Shown piece after piece: positions 33,984 through 42,470 of a DNA stretch of 52,614 nucleotides. The notes beneath the pieces are model-generated. The model was not told the origin of the DNA and ran no database searches. It was given only the letters and a program-made list of their open reading frames with translations. The translations under genes were made by a program, and so were the position numbers. How positions within the stretch are numbered: the first letter of the stretch is position 1; every line of letters starts with the position of its first letter. This DNA comes from Cyclobacteriaceae bacterium (GTDB lineage Bacteria; Bacteroidota; Bacteroidia; Cytophagales; Cyclobacteriaceae), in assembly GCA_947457095.1 (NCBI GenBank), contig CANGUK010000004.1, forward strand, positions 1 through 52,614, in the 5' to 3' direction.

Positions 33984-34013
33984 TTGATTTTTGAGAGTTT
34001 GTCCTTACCTTTG
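33984..34013 (+). promoter_or_regulatory. Promoter for the initiator tRNA locus
   Basis: TTG (33984-33986), exactly 19 nt, then TACCTTTG (34006-34013). This is the best promoter match in the window. It drives the decayed tRNA copy first and then the intact tRNA 113 nt further on. Confidence 0.75.
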
Positions 34014-34024
34014 CATCACTATAT

Positions 34025-34093
34025 CGCGGGATGGAGCAGTTGAAAAAGGTTGACTGGGCTCATATCCGCCGCGGCGGACACAGGTTTGAAGCG
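34025..34093 (+). pseudogene. Decayed initiator tRNA copy
   Basis: The first 18 bases (CGCGGGATGGAGCAGTTG) are identical to the intact tRNA at 34126, as is the ATAT before them. GGGCTCATA with the CAT anticodon is kept. The rest of the D arm is changed, the anticodon 3' stem is replaced by a CCGCCGCGGCGG palindrome, a T-arm-like CACAGGTTTGA remains, and the acceptor 3' strand is missing. It cannot fold as a tRNA. Confidence 0.75.
34064..34081 (+). repeat. 18-bp GC palindromic repeat, copy 1
   Basis: ATCCGCCGCGGCGGACAC, inside the decayed tRNA. 17 of 18 bases match the copy at 34579-34596. The core CCGCC-G-CGGCGG is self-complementary. Confidence 0.75.
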
Positions 34094-34125
34094 TTAATTG
34101 TAGATAAAAAGAGTAAAAGACATAT

Positions 34126-34198
<73 letters not shown>

Positions 34199-34204
34199 CA
34201 TTGG

Positions 34205-34231
34205 AAAGGGATGCTTCGGCATCCTTTTTTT
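34205..34231 (+). terminator. Terminator after tRNA-fMet
   Basis: A 10-bp stem with one G-T pair around a TTCG tetraloop (core GGATGC/GCATCC), followed by seven T. Confidence 0.92.
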
Positions 34232-34309
34232 GTTCCTGCCGTTTAATGCTTTTGAGACCATTGGTTCCATGGGTATTTTGAAAATATTTTTTCAATTAAT
34301 TTTTTAATC

Positions 34310-34561
34310 ATGTACACTGTTTATGTTTTGTATAGCCGAGCATTTGATAAATGCTATGTAGGCTACACTTCCGATCTTTCTTCAAGATTACTTTCTCACA
34401 ATGAATTGGGAACCTCTAATTGGACCAAGCGCTATCGCCCTTGGGAGCTAATCTACAAGGAAGATTATTCAACCAAAGTAGCCGCTATGAAGCGGGAAAA
34501 AGAATTGAAATCAGGAGTTGGGAGGGAGTTTATTAGGAAAAATATTCTTAAGGGTAAATAA
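34310..34561 (+). CDS. Small GIY-YIG endonuclease-domain protein
   Basis: 83 residues, just one GIY-YIG domain of the UvrC/YhbQ type. VYVLYS (4-9) and CYVGYT (15-20) are the two strand motifs, Arg26 (SSRLLSHN) and Glu63 (MKREKELKSG) the expected catalytic residues, and WTKRYRPWELIYKEDY is typical of Bacteroidota members. There is no fused DNA-binding domain. It sits between the tRNA-fMet and a duplicate of that tRNA's 3' end, with 79 nt of AT-rich leader after the tRNA terminator. Function of these stand-alone proteins is unknown. Confidence 0.88.
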   Translation: MYTVYVLYSRAFDKCYVGYTSDLSSRLLSHNELGTSNWTKRYRPWELIYKEDYSTKVAAMKREKELKSGVGREFIRKNILKGK

Positions 34562-34578
34562 ATCGTCTGCTATTCGCA

Positions 34579-34596
34579 ATCCGCCTCGGCGGACAC
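34579..34596 (+). repeat. 18-bp GC palindromic repeat, copy 2
   Basis: ATCCGCCTCGGCGGACAC, one base different from the copy at 34064. It stands directly before the tRNA 3'-end duplicate. Confidence 0.75.
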
Positions 34597-34605
34597 CCGT
34601 TTTCC

Positions 34606-34621
34606 TCCTGTTCCCGCTACA
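34606..34621 (+). repeat. Duplicate of the tRNA-fMet 3' end (possible attachment-site half)
   Basis: TCCTGTTCCCGCTACA is identical to 34185-34200, the 3' end of tRNA-fMet plus two bases. The 15 bases before it match the tRNA only partly (8 of 15). With the tRNA end it brackets a 421-bp unit that contains the GIY-YIG gene. Confidence 0.8.
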
Positions 34622-34657
34622 AAAAAAACCTAGTACGTAACGCATTAGGGTTTTTTT
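34621..34657 (+). terminator. Terminator after the tRNA 3'-end duplicate
   Basis: A-run plus CCTA pairs with TAGGG plus T-run, with a one-base bulge. The position right after the tRNA remnant suggests it is the terminator of an ancestral tRNA gene. Confidence 0.75.
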
Positions 34658-34774
34658 GTTATGGCGAACACTTTTGAGCCATCTCTAGTCCAGATCAACT
34701 GGTTCAAGGATCTTTTCTCTACAAATAAAGGAACTCTAATTCGCTCACAGGGGCAGTTCTTTCAGGTGAACGAA

Positions 34775-35368
34775 TTATAGACTCCAACGATTGCCCACCT
34801 CAGATACCGGTATACATGGCTCATAGGTTCCCGGGACAGGATCATAGGCCAGTACTTTTTTTCCTATTTCCTCTGAACTGAAATAGGCCCAGATGGCCAT
34901 AGACTTGATGGACCTGTAAAAACCAATAGGCTCTTGCTTCCCTACTGCAGTGCCCCAAACTCCAGGACTGAATTTACCGGAGGTCTTTTCGGCAGCTTGC
35001 AATACCTTTTCTCGATCCGATACACTCAATTCAATGAATGTACCCCCAAAGTTCTTTTCGCAATCCGAATTAAAGGCAGCCATTTCTGACCGTATTTTTT
35101 TCTGCCCCTCTTCGTCGTAGGTCTTTGCAATCACCTTATCAATAAACATATCCGCCTTTACATCCAAAGCACCTGGCGTATCCGTGCGAGGCAATATCAT
35201 GTCTAAGAGGACAGCGATGGTTTTGGCCTCATTTTCCGTAAAAAATAACGGTTGCCAATCTAATCGGTTCTCGTTCTTGCAGGATTGCAATAAAGAGAAT
35301 AAGGAGGGTATGGCAACAGCAGAACCTGCCAGAACACCTGCTTTTTTAAGTGCGCTTCTTCTATCCAT
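34775..35368 (-). CDS. Gluconate 2-dehydrogenase subunit 3 family protein
   Basis: 197 residues. The N-terminus MDRRSALKKAG plus the hydrophobic VLAGSAVAIPSLFSLL is a Tat-like export signal with an RR pair. The mature part has FFTENEAKTIAVLLDMILPRTDTPGALDVKADMFID, typical of the small subunit that accompanies GMC flavoproteins, and ends in a Trp/Pro-rich stretch. It is probably the folding and export partner of the GMC oxidoreductase encoded 5 nt upstream, carrying it through the Tat pathway. Confidence 0.88.
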   Translation of the reverse strand: MDRRSALKKAGVLAGSAVAIPSLFSLLQSCKNENRLDWQPLFFTENEAKTIAVLLDMILPRTDTPGALDVKADMFIDKVIAKTYDEEGQKKIRSEMAAFNSDCEKNFGGTFIELSVSDREKVLQAAEKTSGKFSPGVWGTAVGKQEPIGFYRSIKSMAIWAYFSSEEIGKKVLAYDPVPGTYEPCIPVSEVGNRWSL

Positions 35369-35373
35369 ATCGA

Positions 35374-37074
35374 TTAAAGATTATTCTTTTTTAATTCAGA
35401 AACTGCATAATCAGCGGCTCTGGCGGTAATTGCCATATAGGTCAACGAAGGATTTACACAGGAGGAAGAAGTCATGCATGCACCATCCGTGACGAATACG
35501 TTTTTGACGCTGTGTATCTGGTTGAACCCATTTAAAACCGATGTCTTTGGGTCTCGTCCCATTCTAGCCGTACCCATTTCATGTACTCCATATCCGGGAG
35601 GGTGGTTGTTATCAAAACCCATCACATCTTTTAGTCCGGACTTTGTCAACATTTCCACAGCATCTTCCTGGATCTGCTTGTTTATTGCTTTTTCGTTGGC
35701 TTTAAACTCTGCGTCTATGGACAAGGTAGGTTGTCCCCATTTGTCTAAGACCTCTTTGTTTAAATACACCTGATTGTCATGGTAAGGCAGACATTCCGCA
35801 AAACCAGTAATGAAAAATTCCCAAGGTCCTGGTTTTAAGATGCTATCCTTATAGTCCGCACCAAACGATTCAATATTGGCAGGGTTACCACCACGGAATC
35901 CAGCCCCTTGGTATCCAAAACCGCGAAGAAATTTATCCGTTTTGGATTTCTCATCGATGTTCACATATCTAGGAATGTAAATTCCATTGGGTCTTCTCCC
36001 TTTGTAGTATTCATCATCAAACCCATCAACTTTTCCTGTGGCACCTACTCTGTAAGTATGGTCCATCAGATTATGTCCAAGCTCCCCGCTATCATTCCCC
36101 AAACCATTTTCAAATCGGTTTGAAGTTGAATTCAACAATATCTGTGTGGTTCCTAAGGTTGAAGCATTTACAAAAATGATTCGGGCTGAATATTCGATAT
36201 CCTCATTCGTTTCCGAATCAATAATACGTACTCCTGTAGCCTTGCCTTTCTGTTCGTCATAGATGATAGACTGCACTATTGAATAGGGCCTGATGGTTAA
36301 ATTGCCCGTTGCATCAGCTGCAGGAAGGGTCACTGCGTTACTGCTGAAATAAGCTCCAAAGGGACATCCCCTACTGCATCTGTTTCTATTTTGGCATTTT
36401 CCTCTACCATTGAGAGGTTCTGTAAGGTGCGCCACCCTACCAATAATCATATTTCTTCCAGCGAAGTCCTTTTCTATTCGCTTTTTCACGTGCTTTTCCA
36501 CACAATTCAATTCCATGGGAGGAAGAAAATGACTATCCGGTAATTGTGGTAAACCAAGGGCCTCTCCACTAATTCCGGCAAATTTTTCTACATAAGTGTA
36601 CCAAGGCGCTATATCCTTGTAACGTATCGGCCAGTCCACGCCATGACCGTCTTTCGCATTGGCTTCAAAATCCAAATCACTCCATCTATAGGTTTGCTTT
36701 CCCCATAGCAAGGATTTTCCTCCCATTTGATGCCCTCTAAGCCAAAGGAAAGGTTTTACTTCTGTATAAGGATTCGCTTCATCGTCTGCCCAGAAATGCT
36801 CCGTCTCTGCCCCAACCCATCCAGAACGACCGTTTTTGTAATGTTTTTTCTTTTGCTCAGGGGTAAGTCCTCCTCTCAATTCCATGTCCCAAGGATCTAG
36901 GTTCATGGTGGGGTAGTCGACCACATGTTCTACTATTCTTCCCCGCTCCAATACCAAGGTTTTTAGTCCTTTTTCACAAAGTTCCTTTGCGGCCCAACCG
37001 CCGCTGATACCCGAACCAATAACGATAGCATCGTAGGTGGTGTCTTTTTGAGCTTTTGTATTTAGGTATGCCAT
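35374..37074 (-). CDS. GMC family FAD oxidoreductase
   Basis: 566 residues. The FAD fold is VIGSGISGGWAAKELCEKG; the GMC body includes GHQMGGKSLLWGKQTYRW, a four-cysteine-like GKCQNRNRCSRGCPFGAYFS, and the C-terminal catalytic region GVHEMGTARMGRDP with VTDGACMTSSSCVNPSLT (His and Asn expected at the flavin). It has no own signal peptide, consistent with hitchhiking on the small subunit. Family members oxidise sugars, glycosides or polyols, including 3-ketoglycoside formation. The cytochrome c subunit found in some systems is not in the window. Confidence 0.9.
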   Translation of the reverse strand: MAYLNTKAQKDTTYDAIVIGSGISGGWAAKELCEKGLKTLVLERGRIVEHVVDYPTMNLDPWDMELRGGLTPEQKKKHYKNGRSGWVGAETEHFWADDEANPYTEVKPFLWLRGHQMGGKSLLWGKQTYRWSDLDFEANAKDGHGVDWPIRYKDIAPWYTYVEKFAGISGEALGLPQLPDSHFLPPMELNCVEKHVKKRIEKDFAGRNMIIGRVAHLTEPLNGRGKCQNRNRCSRGCPFGAYFSSNAVTLPAADATGNLTIRPYSIVQSIIYDEQKGKATGVRIIDSETNEDIEYSARIIFVNASTLGTTQILLNSTSNRFENGLGNDSGELGHNLMDHTYRVGATGKVDGFDDEYYKGRRPNGIYIPRYVNIDEKSKTDKFLRGFGYQGAGFRGGNPANIESFGADYKDSILKPGPWEFFITGFAECLPYHDNQVYLNKEVLDKWGQPTLSIDAEFKANEKAINKQIQEDAVEMLTKSGLKDVMGFDNNHPPGYGVHEMGTARMGRDPKTSVLNGFNQIHSVKNVFVTDGACMTSSSCVNPSLTYMAITARAADYAVSELKKNNL

Positions 37075-37182
37075 TACAACTGGTTTAAATTATAAGGTTC
37101 AATATAAATGGAATTTTAAATCTTTCAGATTTGCATCAGTAATTTAACACTTAAAGTCAGCTATTGGTAACTGCTTGTTGAC

Positions 37183-38259
37183 TCAATCATACTTCCACCA
37201 GGCAGGAGCTTTGGTCGTCCAGCTTCTTCCCTGTGCTCTTGCCGCGCAACTTCTACATTCAGCAGGGTATGCATCATCAGGCGTACTGGGTATAAATTGA
37301 CATGGGTCGAGGAGGTAAAAAGGCACATCGGCATTGGTAGTATAGATCCTAGTTGTTTTGGTCTTGGCTACTTCAAAATAGCCAAGTACCGTTTCTTCGC
37401 TGTCTTTTACATTGAAAATGTTCCCAGTGACAGGAGCAGGAGGAATATCAAAAAGCGATCCTTGGTTGTTGATGACAATTTTGATCCGCTCCCAATACTC
37501 ATAGGCTTCCCTATTGATGCTCAATTGCTTTACAGATACGAAGAATGGATATTGAAAAGAATTATCTACCGAGCGCCTTCCCAACAATAAAGTTGAATTT
37601 CGGGTACTTGTCCCTGAGCCATCAAATAAATTAATCCGATTTGGTTCGATCGCATCGGAAATAAAGCAAGGAGGGGGTTGCGGCGGAGGAATACCCGTTC
37701 CTCTTAACCATGCCAAAGGCCATAAATAGGTTTCATCGATGGTCCACCTTAGGTAAATTGGATCTCGAGTGTCAGGAAGCGTCGTCTTTGAAAAGACTTT
37801 AAACACGTATTCCGGTACTTCCGTCCTGAAAGGTTCGTTTTCAAAAGAAAAACTGAGCACATCATCAGCATCTAGCTCTGGTACTTTTTCATACTTAGAC
37901 AGATATACTTTTCCATCCACTACGACCTCCAATGCATAACTTACCCCTTCAATAGCCCTAAAGCCAACCAATTCATATTCTCCATTCTTCAAACTGGTAT
38001 AGGGAAACCGTGCACCGGATGTACTCACGACTGTAACCTTGGCACTTGGGACACCTCTCGGGGCTAATCCTGATAGCGCAGTCCGACTTACAGTCACGAC
38101 CTGCCTTTCATCTACATCAGTGAATAAACCATAAATGACGAGCTGACCCTCTTTGGTTTCTCCGAGAAAATCTAGTCGATCAATACAGGAAACAGTAAGC
38201 GCTAAAACTAGGGCAAATACCAGGACTGAGCGGATTGATATTTTTTGATTAGTGCTCAT
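37183..38259 (-). CDS. DUF4249 outer-membrane lipoprotein
   Basis: 358 residues. Lipoprotein signal with Cys25 (VFALVLALTVSC). The DUF4249 body begins GQLVIYGLFTDVDERQVVTVSRT, then a carboxypeptidase-like strand region (PSAKVTVVSTSGA, LKNGEYELVGF), and ends in a Cys-rich tail (CRSCAARAQGRSW). Such lipoproteins are nearly always encoded next to a TonB-dependent receptor, as here (2 nt gap), and probably form a surface complex with it. Confidence 0.87.
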   Translation of the reverse strand: MSTNQKISIRSVLVFALVLALTVSCIDRLDFLGETKEGQLVIYGLFTDVDERQVVTVSRTALSGLAPRGVPSAKVTVVSTSGARFPYTSLKNGEYELVGFRAIEGVSYALEVVVDGKVYLSKYEKVPELDADDVLSFSFENEPFRTEVPEYVFKVFSKTTLPDTRDPIYLRWTIDETYLWPLAWLRGTGIPPPQPPPCFISDAIEPNRINLFDGSGTSTRNSTLLLGRRSVDNSFQYPFFVSVKQLSINREAYEYWERIKIVINNQGSLFDIPPAPVTGNIFNVKDSEETVLGYFEVAKTKTTRIYTTNADVPFYLLDPCQFIPSTPDDAYPAECRSCAARAQGRSWTTKAPAWWKYD

Positions 38260-38261
38260 TT

Positions 38262-40823
38262 TCAGAACTTTACTGTGTAGGTGAATGAAGGGAACGCTGA
38301 TCCTAAAATCGAAATCTGATAAGGAACCAATCTTGGAACCCTGCCCTCTCTTTGGAAGAATACAGAATATGCATTTCTCCTTCCAGTAAGGTTGTAGATG
38401 CTAAAGTTGACTTTATCGTCCCATTTCCGTACGAAGCCATTGGTCAGGTAAGAAAAGTCAATTCTAAAATAATTTGGAATTCGAAACTCATTCCTGTTGC
38501 CAAAATTTGGGACAGAAACCGCTCCAATGACATAGTTGGATGAAATCCCTGTCACGGGTCGCCCTGATGAAAAATTGACGTTGGTATTGAAAGTTCTACC
38601 TTTTTTAACATGGAAATTAGTCACCAAGGAAATGTTGTGGGGTTTGTCAAAATTGGTTGCGAACCAATTTCCTTGATTGACCTGGATTTCGGGAAATTCT
38701 GAAGTAGTCCTGATAAATGATCTGCTGAAGGTGTAAGCAAGCCAGCCGGTAATCCCGCCACTATTTTTTTGGAGCAGGAGTTCAGTACCAAAGGCAAGGC
38801 CTTCTCCCTGGATCAATTCTGTTTCCAAATGTGGATTTAAAAACAAGTCCGCAAAATTTCGGTACTCGATTTGGTTGTTGGTACTTCGGTAGAATCCTTC
38901 AAAAGAAGTTGACCATTCATCATCTTTGAAATTCCTGAAGTAACCCAAAGAAGCATTGTGGGATCGTTGAGGAAGAATATAAATTGTGCTCAGCTGCCAC
39001 AAATCAATGGGAGTTGGTCCGGTGGCATTGGAGATCGTCTGGAGGTATTGATTCATCAACGAATAGCCTCCTTTGATGGAATTGACTTTGTCAAAAGTCC
39101 ATCTGAAGGAAAATCTGGGCTCAAGACCATTGTAGTTGACGATGTTTCCACTTTCTACATAATCCACTCCATTGATGGTAAACCTTGATTTTGGAAGTCC
39201 TTCTTGATACCTGAAGATGGAGTCGGGCGCTTGTTGGGCATAATTTGAGTACCGAAGGCCACCCGAGAATGAAAGATTTTCAGTTGGGTTCCAATCTGCA
39301 GAGATGTAGGGAGCATATTCCAGCCCTCTTTGTTTTTGGATAGTTTCAGGCACTATCCCGGATTCCTGAGTCAAGGGAATTAAGGATTCCGATCTCATCT
39401 GGTATTGAATAGCTTCGGCTCCGAAGTTGATTTCCAATTTCTCCAAAGTCAATAATCCGGTTATTTTCCCTTGATAGTAATACAAGCCATTTTCAATTTT
39501 GGAGGGATCAACTTGAGAAGGTTCAAAAAAACTATTGTTGAATGAGCCGTAAGCCACCATCCCAACTAGCGAAAGGTTATCTGTTATTAAATTCCTACTT
39601 GTCAAAGAGCCCACTAGGTTGCCCCATTCAAATCCAAATTGATTGGAAAACTTGAAATAATCCCCGGTGTTTAGCAGGCTTATGTCCAAGCTATTTTTTT
39701 TAGTAAGCTGATGGTTAATGTCAAAATAGATATCATGGAACTTGATATCACTGTTTTTGATATCACCTGCATCGGCCATGTTCAATAGCCAATTGGCATT
39801 GGAAAATCTAGTTGCCAGAAGTAGGGAAGTTTTTTCAGGGACAATCGGCCCTTCTATCAACAGTTTGCTGACGGCAGTACCCATTGAGGCACTTCCTTCC
39901 CATTTTTCTTTATTTCCATTGCGCATTTCAATGTTGAGGGCAGAAGAACTCCTTCCTCCAAAATAGCTTGGAACAGCGCCTTTATACAAGGTGAAATTTT
40001 GTAAGGCATCGCCATTGAATGAAGATAAAAAACCCAAAGCATGGCCATTGCTTAGTACTATCGTCTCATTCATCATGATCAGGTTTTGATCTGCACGCCC
40101 CCCTCGAACATTCATGCCCGCCGAACCTTCTCCAACAGTTGTCACCCCCGGCATGGATTGAAGTACGTTGAAGACATCTGGCTCGCCAAGAAAAGCGGGT
40201 ACAAGTTTGATGTCTTCGATCTTCATTTTGGTCACCCCGGAAATTGGGCCACGGATATTTCTGTCTTTTTCCTCCGCTTCAACAGTGAAGACCTCTAGTT
40301 CAAAGTCCATGTTTACAAGTTCCACATCCAATTGTCCATCCCCATACAGTTGGATCTGATAATGAAGTGGCTTTTTTCCAAACTGACGGAATACAATTCG
40401 ATGGCGGCCAGAATCTAAAGCAATAAAATAATACCCGTTTTGGTCGGTGTTGTTTCCCTTAAAAAAACCATCGATATGGATGGCCGCTCCAGGAATGGCT
40501 TCCTTGGTTTCCGCCTGACTTACTTTTCCAGTCAAAAAATACTGGGCTTTCTTTGGCGAATCTTTTTGATCAAACCTCAGCTCAATGAATTCTGTCTGGG
40601 CCTTAGCAGTGGTGATACAGAGAAACAAGGGTACCAAAAGGATCAAAAACCAAGAAACAAGGCTTTTGAGAGACCTGTCACTACGCTGGTTTTCAATTTT
40701 TGAAATTGAAAAAATAGGTTGGTTTTTGACTGCCACAGGTTTTTTGGTCACTTGGTTAGGAATGTGAATTGATGGTTTTTTGCCGCCATTGTGCACCAAC
40801 TCAGTAGTTTTGTTTTGAGACAA
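38262..40823 (-). CDS. TonB-dependent receptor with carboxypeptidase-like regulatory domain
   Basis: 853 residues. A 54-residue polar N-terminal extension precedes a hydrophobic signal (LVSWFLILLVPLFLC) and likely cleavage after AKA. Next comes a CarboxypepD_reg-like domain (YFLTGKVSQAETKEAIPG), a plug (VFNVLQSMPGVTTVGEGSAG, MNVRGGRADQNLIMMNETIV) and a long beta-barrel ending in an aromatic strand (SAFPSFTYTVKF). The frame has no ATG upstream of the signal; TTG at 40823 and a GTG encoding about residue 30 are the candidates. First gene of the block with DUF4249 and, further down, the GMC oxidase. Confidence 0.88.
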   Translation of the reverse strand: MSQNKTTELVHNGGKKPSIHIPNQVTKKPVAVKNQPIFSISKIENQRSDRSLKSLVSWFLILLVPLFLCITTAKAQTEFIELRFDQKDSPKKAQYFLTGKVSQAETKEAIPGAAIHIDGFFKGNNTDQNGYYFIALDSGRHRIVFRQFGKKPLHYQIQLYGDGQLDVELVNMDFELEVFTVEAEEKDRNIRGPISGVTKMKIEDIKLVPAFLGEPDVFNVLQSMPGVTTVGEGSAGMNVRGGRADQNLIMMNETIVLSNGHALGFLSSFNGDALQNFTLYKGAVPSYFGGRSSSALNIEMRNGNKEKWEGSASMGTAVSKLLIEGPIVPEKTSLLLATRFSNANWLLNMADAGDIKNSDIKFHDIYFDINHQLTKKNSLDISLLNTGDYFKFSNQFGFEWGNLVGSLTSRNLITDNLSLVGMVAYGSFNNSFFEPSQVDPSKIENGLYYYQGKITGLLTLEKLEINFGAEAIQYQMRSESLIPLTQESGIVPETIQKQRGLEYAPYISADWNPTENLSFSGGLRYSNYAQQAPDSIFRYQEGLPKSRFTINGVDYVESGNIVNYNGLEPRFSFRWTFDKVNSIKGGYSLMNQYLQTISNATGPTPIDLWQLSTIYILPQRSHNASLGYFRNFKDDEWSTSFEGFYRSTNNQIEYRNFADLFLNPHLETELIQGEGLAFGTELLLQKNSGGITGWLAYTFSRSFIRTTSEFPEIQVNQGNWFATNFDKPHNISLVTNFHVKKGRTFNTNVNFSSGRPVTGISSNYVIGAVSVPNFGNRNEFRIPNYFRIDFSYLTNGFVRKWDDKVNFSIYNLTGRRNAYSVFFQREGRVPRLVPYQISILGSAFPSFTYTVKF

Positions 40824-41143
40824 AGCCTTTTCGTCCCGATTCCTAGAATTCGGTCAAGGAATAAATTGACTCGGCAATACGGTTCAACTCCCGGATAAGG
40901 CAGCCTTGATTGATATAATTTGGGGCCTGTTAAATATAGATGTTTTTAAAATGCATAGCAGCAAATCCCCCAGAATTGAAGTTTTCTTTGATAAATGGTA
41001 AAGACCGAGGTCAGAGGGCTTAAATTTTTAGTTGTTAAGGGAATTTTTAAGATCCACTATCTTTTTTAATTCAACTGCCTTACAACTATCTTTAAATAAA
41101 ACTCGTATTACCTGATACTCACCAAATCAACTCAATTAAACGT
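40824..41143. other. Divergent intergenic region (320 bp)
   Basis: Separates the TonB-receptor gene (minus) from the small exported protein (plus). AT-rich with no ORF or RNA seen. On the minus strand TATATTTA and on the plus strand TATCTTTA each miss the TAnnTTTG box by one base. Confidence 0.4.
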
Positions 41144-41626
41144 ATGAAAAAGCGAATAGCCATTGTTTTCTTGTTAGTCCTGGGCAGCTTTACTATTCAA
41201 GCGCAGGAAATGACTACCCAAAACTTCAATGAATGGAGAATTGTCACCGTGGTAGAATCAATTGTTCCCATGGGATTAGGAAGATCTCGCATGGTAGAAA
41301 ACATGACAGATGTGAACACGGAAGATTTTAGAACAACCCGTGTAGATGGTAAGAAATCTTCTCAGCGTACCGTGAGTCGGAAAGAGTTGAAGGTGGATAA
41401 GTTTGACGAAGCGAAGCTGCTCAACTTTTTTAGTGCAGCTGGAATCAACTTCCAAAATATTGCATCCAATGATGCGATGATTGCGGCTCGAATTATGGAA
41501 TTGGAATCCGAAGGGTATTCTTTGGTGTATGTAACGAGTGCTGTGGAAAGCGTTGGAGGTAAAGATGACGATAGTGGAATTTTTATTTCTAGAATGTACT
41601 TCAAAAAGCCGGTATCGCTGAAGTAA
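41144..41626 (+). CDS. Small exported protein of unknown function
   Basis: 160 residues with a clear signal peptide (MKKRIAIVFLLVLGSFTIQAQ). The mature part is mixed alpha/beta, begins EMTTQNFNEWRIVTVVESIVPMGLGRSRM, and has no motif I recognise. It is followed by its own terminator, so it is independent of the secretion cluster downstream. Confidence 0.7.
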   Translation: MKKRIAIVFLLVLGSFTIQAQEMTTQNFNEWRIVTVVESIVPMGLGRSRMVENMTDVNTEDFRTTRVDGKKSSQRTVSRKELKVDKFDEAKLLNFFSAAGINFQNIASNDAMIAARIMELESEGYSLVYVTSAVESVGGKDDDSGIFISRMYFKKPVSLK

Positions 41627-41644
41627 ATTCTCAAACAGTATAAT

Positions 41645-41688
41645 GGAAAGTAGGCGTAGCTTGTTTTAAATTTTTACTTTCCTTTTTT
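41645..41688 (+). terminator. Terminator after the exported unknown
   Basis: 8-bp stem GGAAAGTA (41645-41652) with TACTTTCC (41675-41682), 22-nt loop, then six T. Confidence 0.75.
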
Positions 41689-41835
41689 CATAAACCATTG
41701 TTTAAGGTTTCTTTAAGTAGTGTTTGTTTTTTTTGCTTTTAATACCAGAAAAATATCCAGGTACGTTTCATTTTTTTTACTAAAAGGCAGTTGGTATAAA
41801 AATATAATTAAATCTAAGTTATAATTTATATGATT

Positions 41836-41860
41836 ATAATAATTTATTTTAAATTATTAT
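41836..41860. repeat. All-AT 11-bp perfect inverted repeat
   Basis: ATAATAATTTA, TTT, TAAATTATTAT. It lies about 106 bp before the first gene of the secretion cluster and could be an operator, an UP-like element or a leader hairpin. Confidence 0.6.
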
Positions 41861-41966
41861 ATGATATAAACCATTTTATATGGGAATAGCAAGAATATAA
41901 GATTTTTCCATTTCCGTTTAGGGTTTTTTAAGGTAACATTTGTATCGTATTAAACGCTAACTGGCA

Positions 41967-42470
41967 ATGTCGATTAAACATAAAATAGCCAGTTCCATTT
42001 TTTGTGTTGTGGCTATTTTTTCAGCTCTGCCAATCTCTGGACAAACCTTACGCAATGAAAGCTGGGTATCCATGGGCAATTCTGCTCATGTTATTCAAGG
42101 GCTTGTGGTCCAACAATCCATTGGCCAAAGCAGTGTGACAGGGGTATTTACAAATTCATCTCTTCGCATCAGCCAAGGTTTTTTGCGAGGTATACGCATA
42201 GTTTCTAAAGAAATCACACCTCCCTTTGAGGTCATTGCCTTTCCCAATTCTTTTTCCGATCGCATTTCCTTTCGATTTACTACAGAGCATCTAGAAGCAA
42301 CACAAGCTCAGATTTATGATGCTTCGGGAAAATTGGTTTATGAAGCAACGCATCAGCCGAAAAACAAGGAAATTCAATTGAATCTGCCCCATTTAGCAAC
42401 AGGAGTGTATTTAGCCCATTTGAGATCAGGAAATAAGTTTGTCCAAATCCGTCTAATCAAAAAACCATGA
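41967..42470 (+). CDS. T9SS type A sorting domain-containing protein
   Basis: 167 residues. Signal peptide to about SGQ, then a short QSLRNESWV-like beta domain (SWVSMGNSAHVIQGLVVQQS), then a complete type A C-terminal sorting domain: FEVIAFPNSFSDRISFRF, AQIYDASGKLVYEATH, LNLPHLATGVYLAHLRSG, NKFVQIRLIKKP. So most of the protein is the sorting module. Its stop overlaps the next start (ATGA), which ties it to the barrel-like protein and the collagen-like protein. Confidence 0.88.
   Translation: MSIKHKIASSIFCVVAIFSALPISGQTLRNESWVSMGNSAHVIQGLVVQQSIGQSSVTGVFTNSSLRISQGFLRGIRIVSKEITPPFEVIAFPNSFSDRISFRFTTEHLEATQAQIYDASGKLVYEATHQPKNKEIQLNLPHLATGVYLAHLRSGNKFVQIRLIKKP

Larger units (their letters stand above)
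41627..41966. other. Very AT-rich region upstream of the secreted-protein cluster
   Basis: 340 bp without a gene. After the terminator it contains an all-AT perfect inverted repeat, ATAATAATTTA (41836-41846) and TAAATTATTAT (41850-41860). Near the 3' end, GTAACATTTG (about 41933-41942) is a loose match to the -7 box. Confidence 0.5.

Noticed and set aside
34661-34780. 39-codon ORF starting ATG after the second tRNA terminator
   Set aside because: Short, unrecognised, and overlaps the 3' end of the convergent small-subunit gene; no promoter seen.
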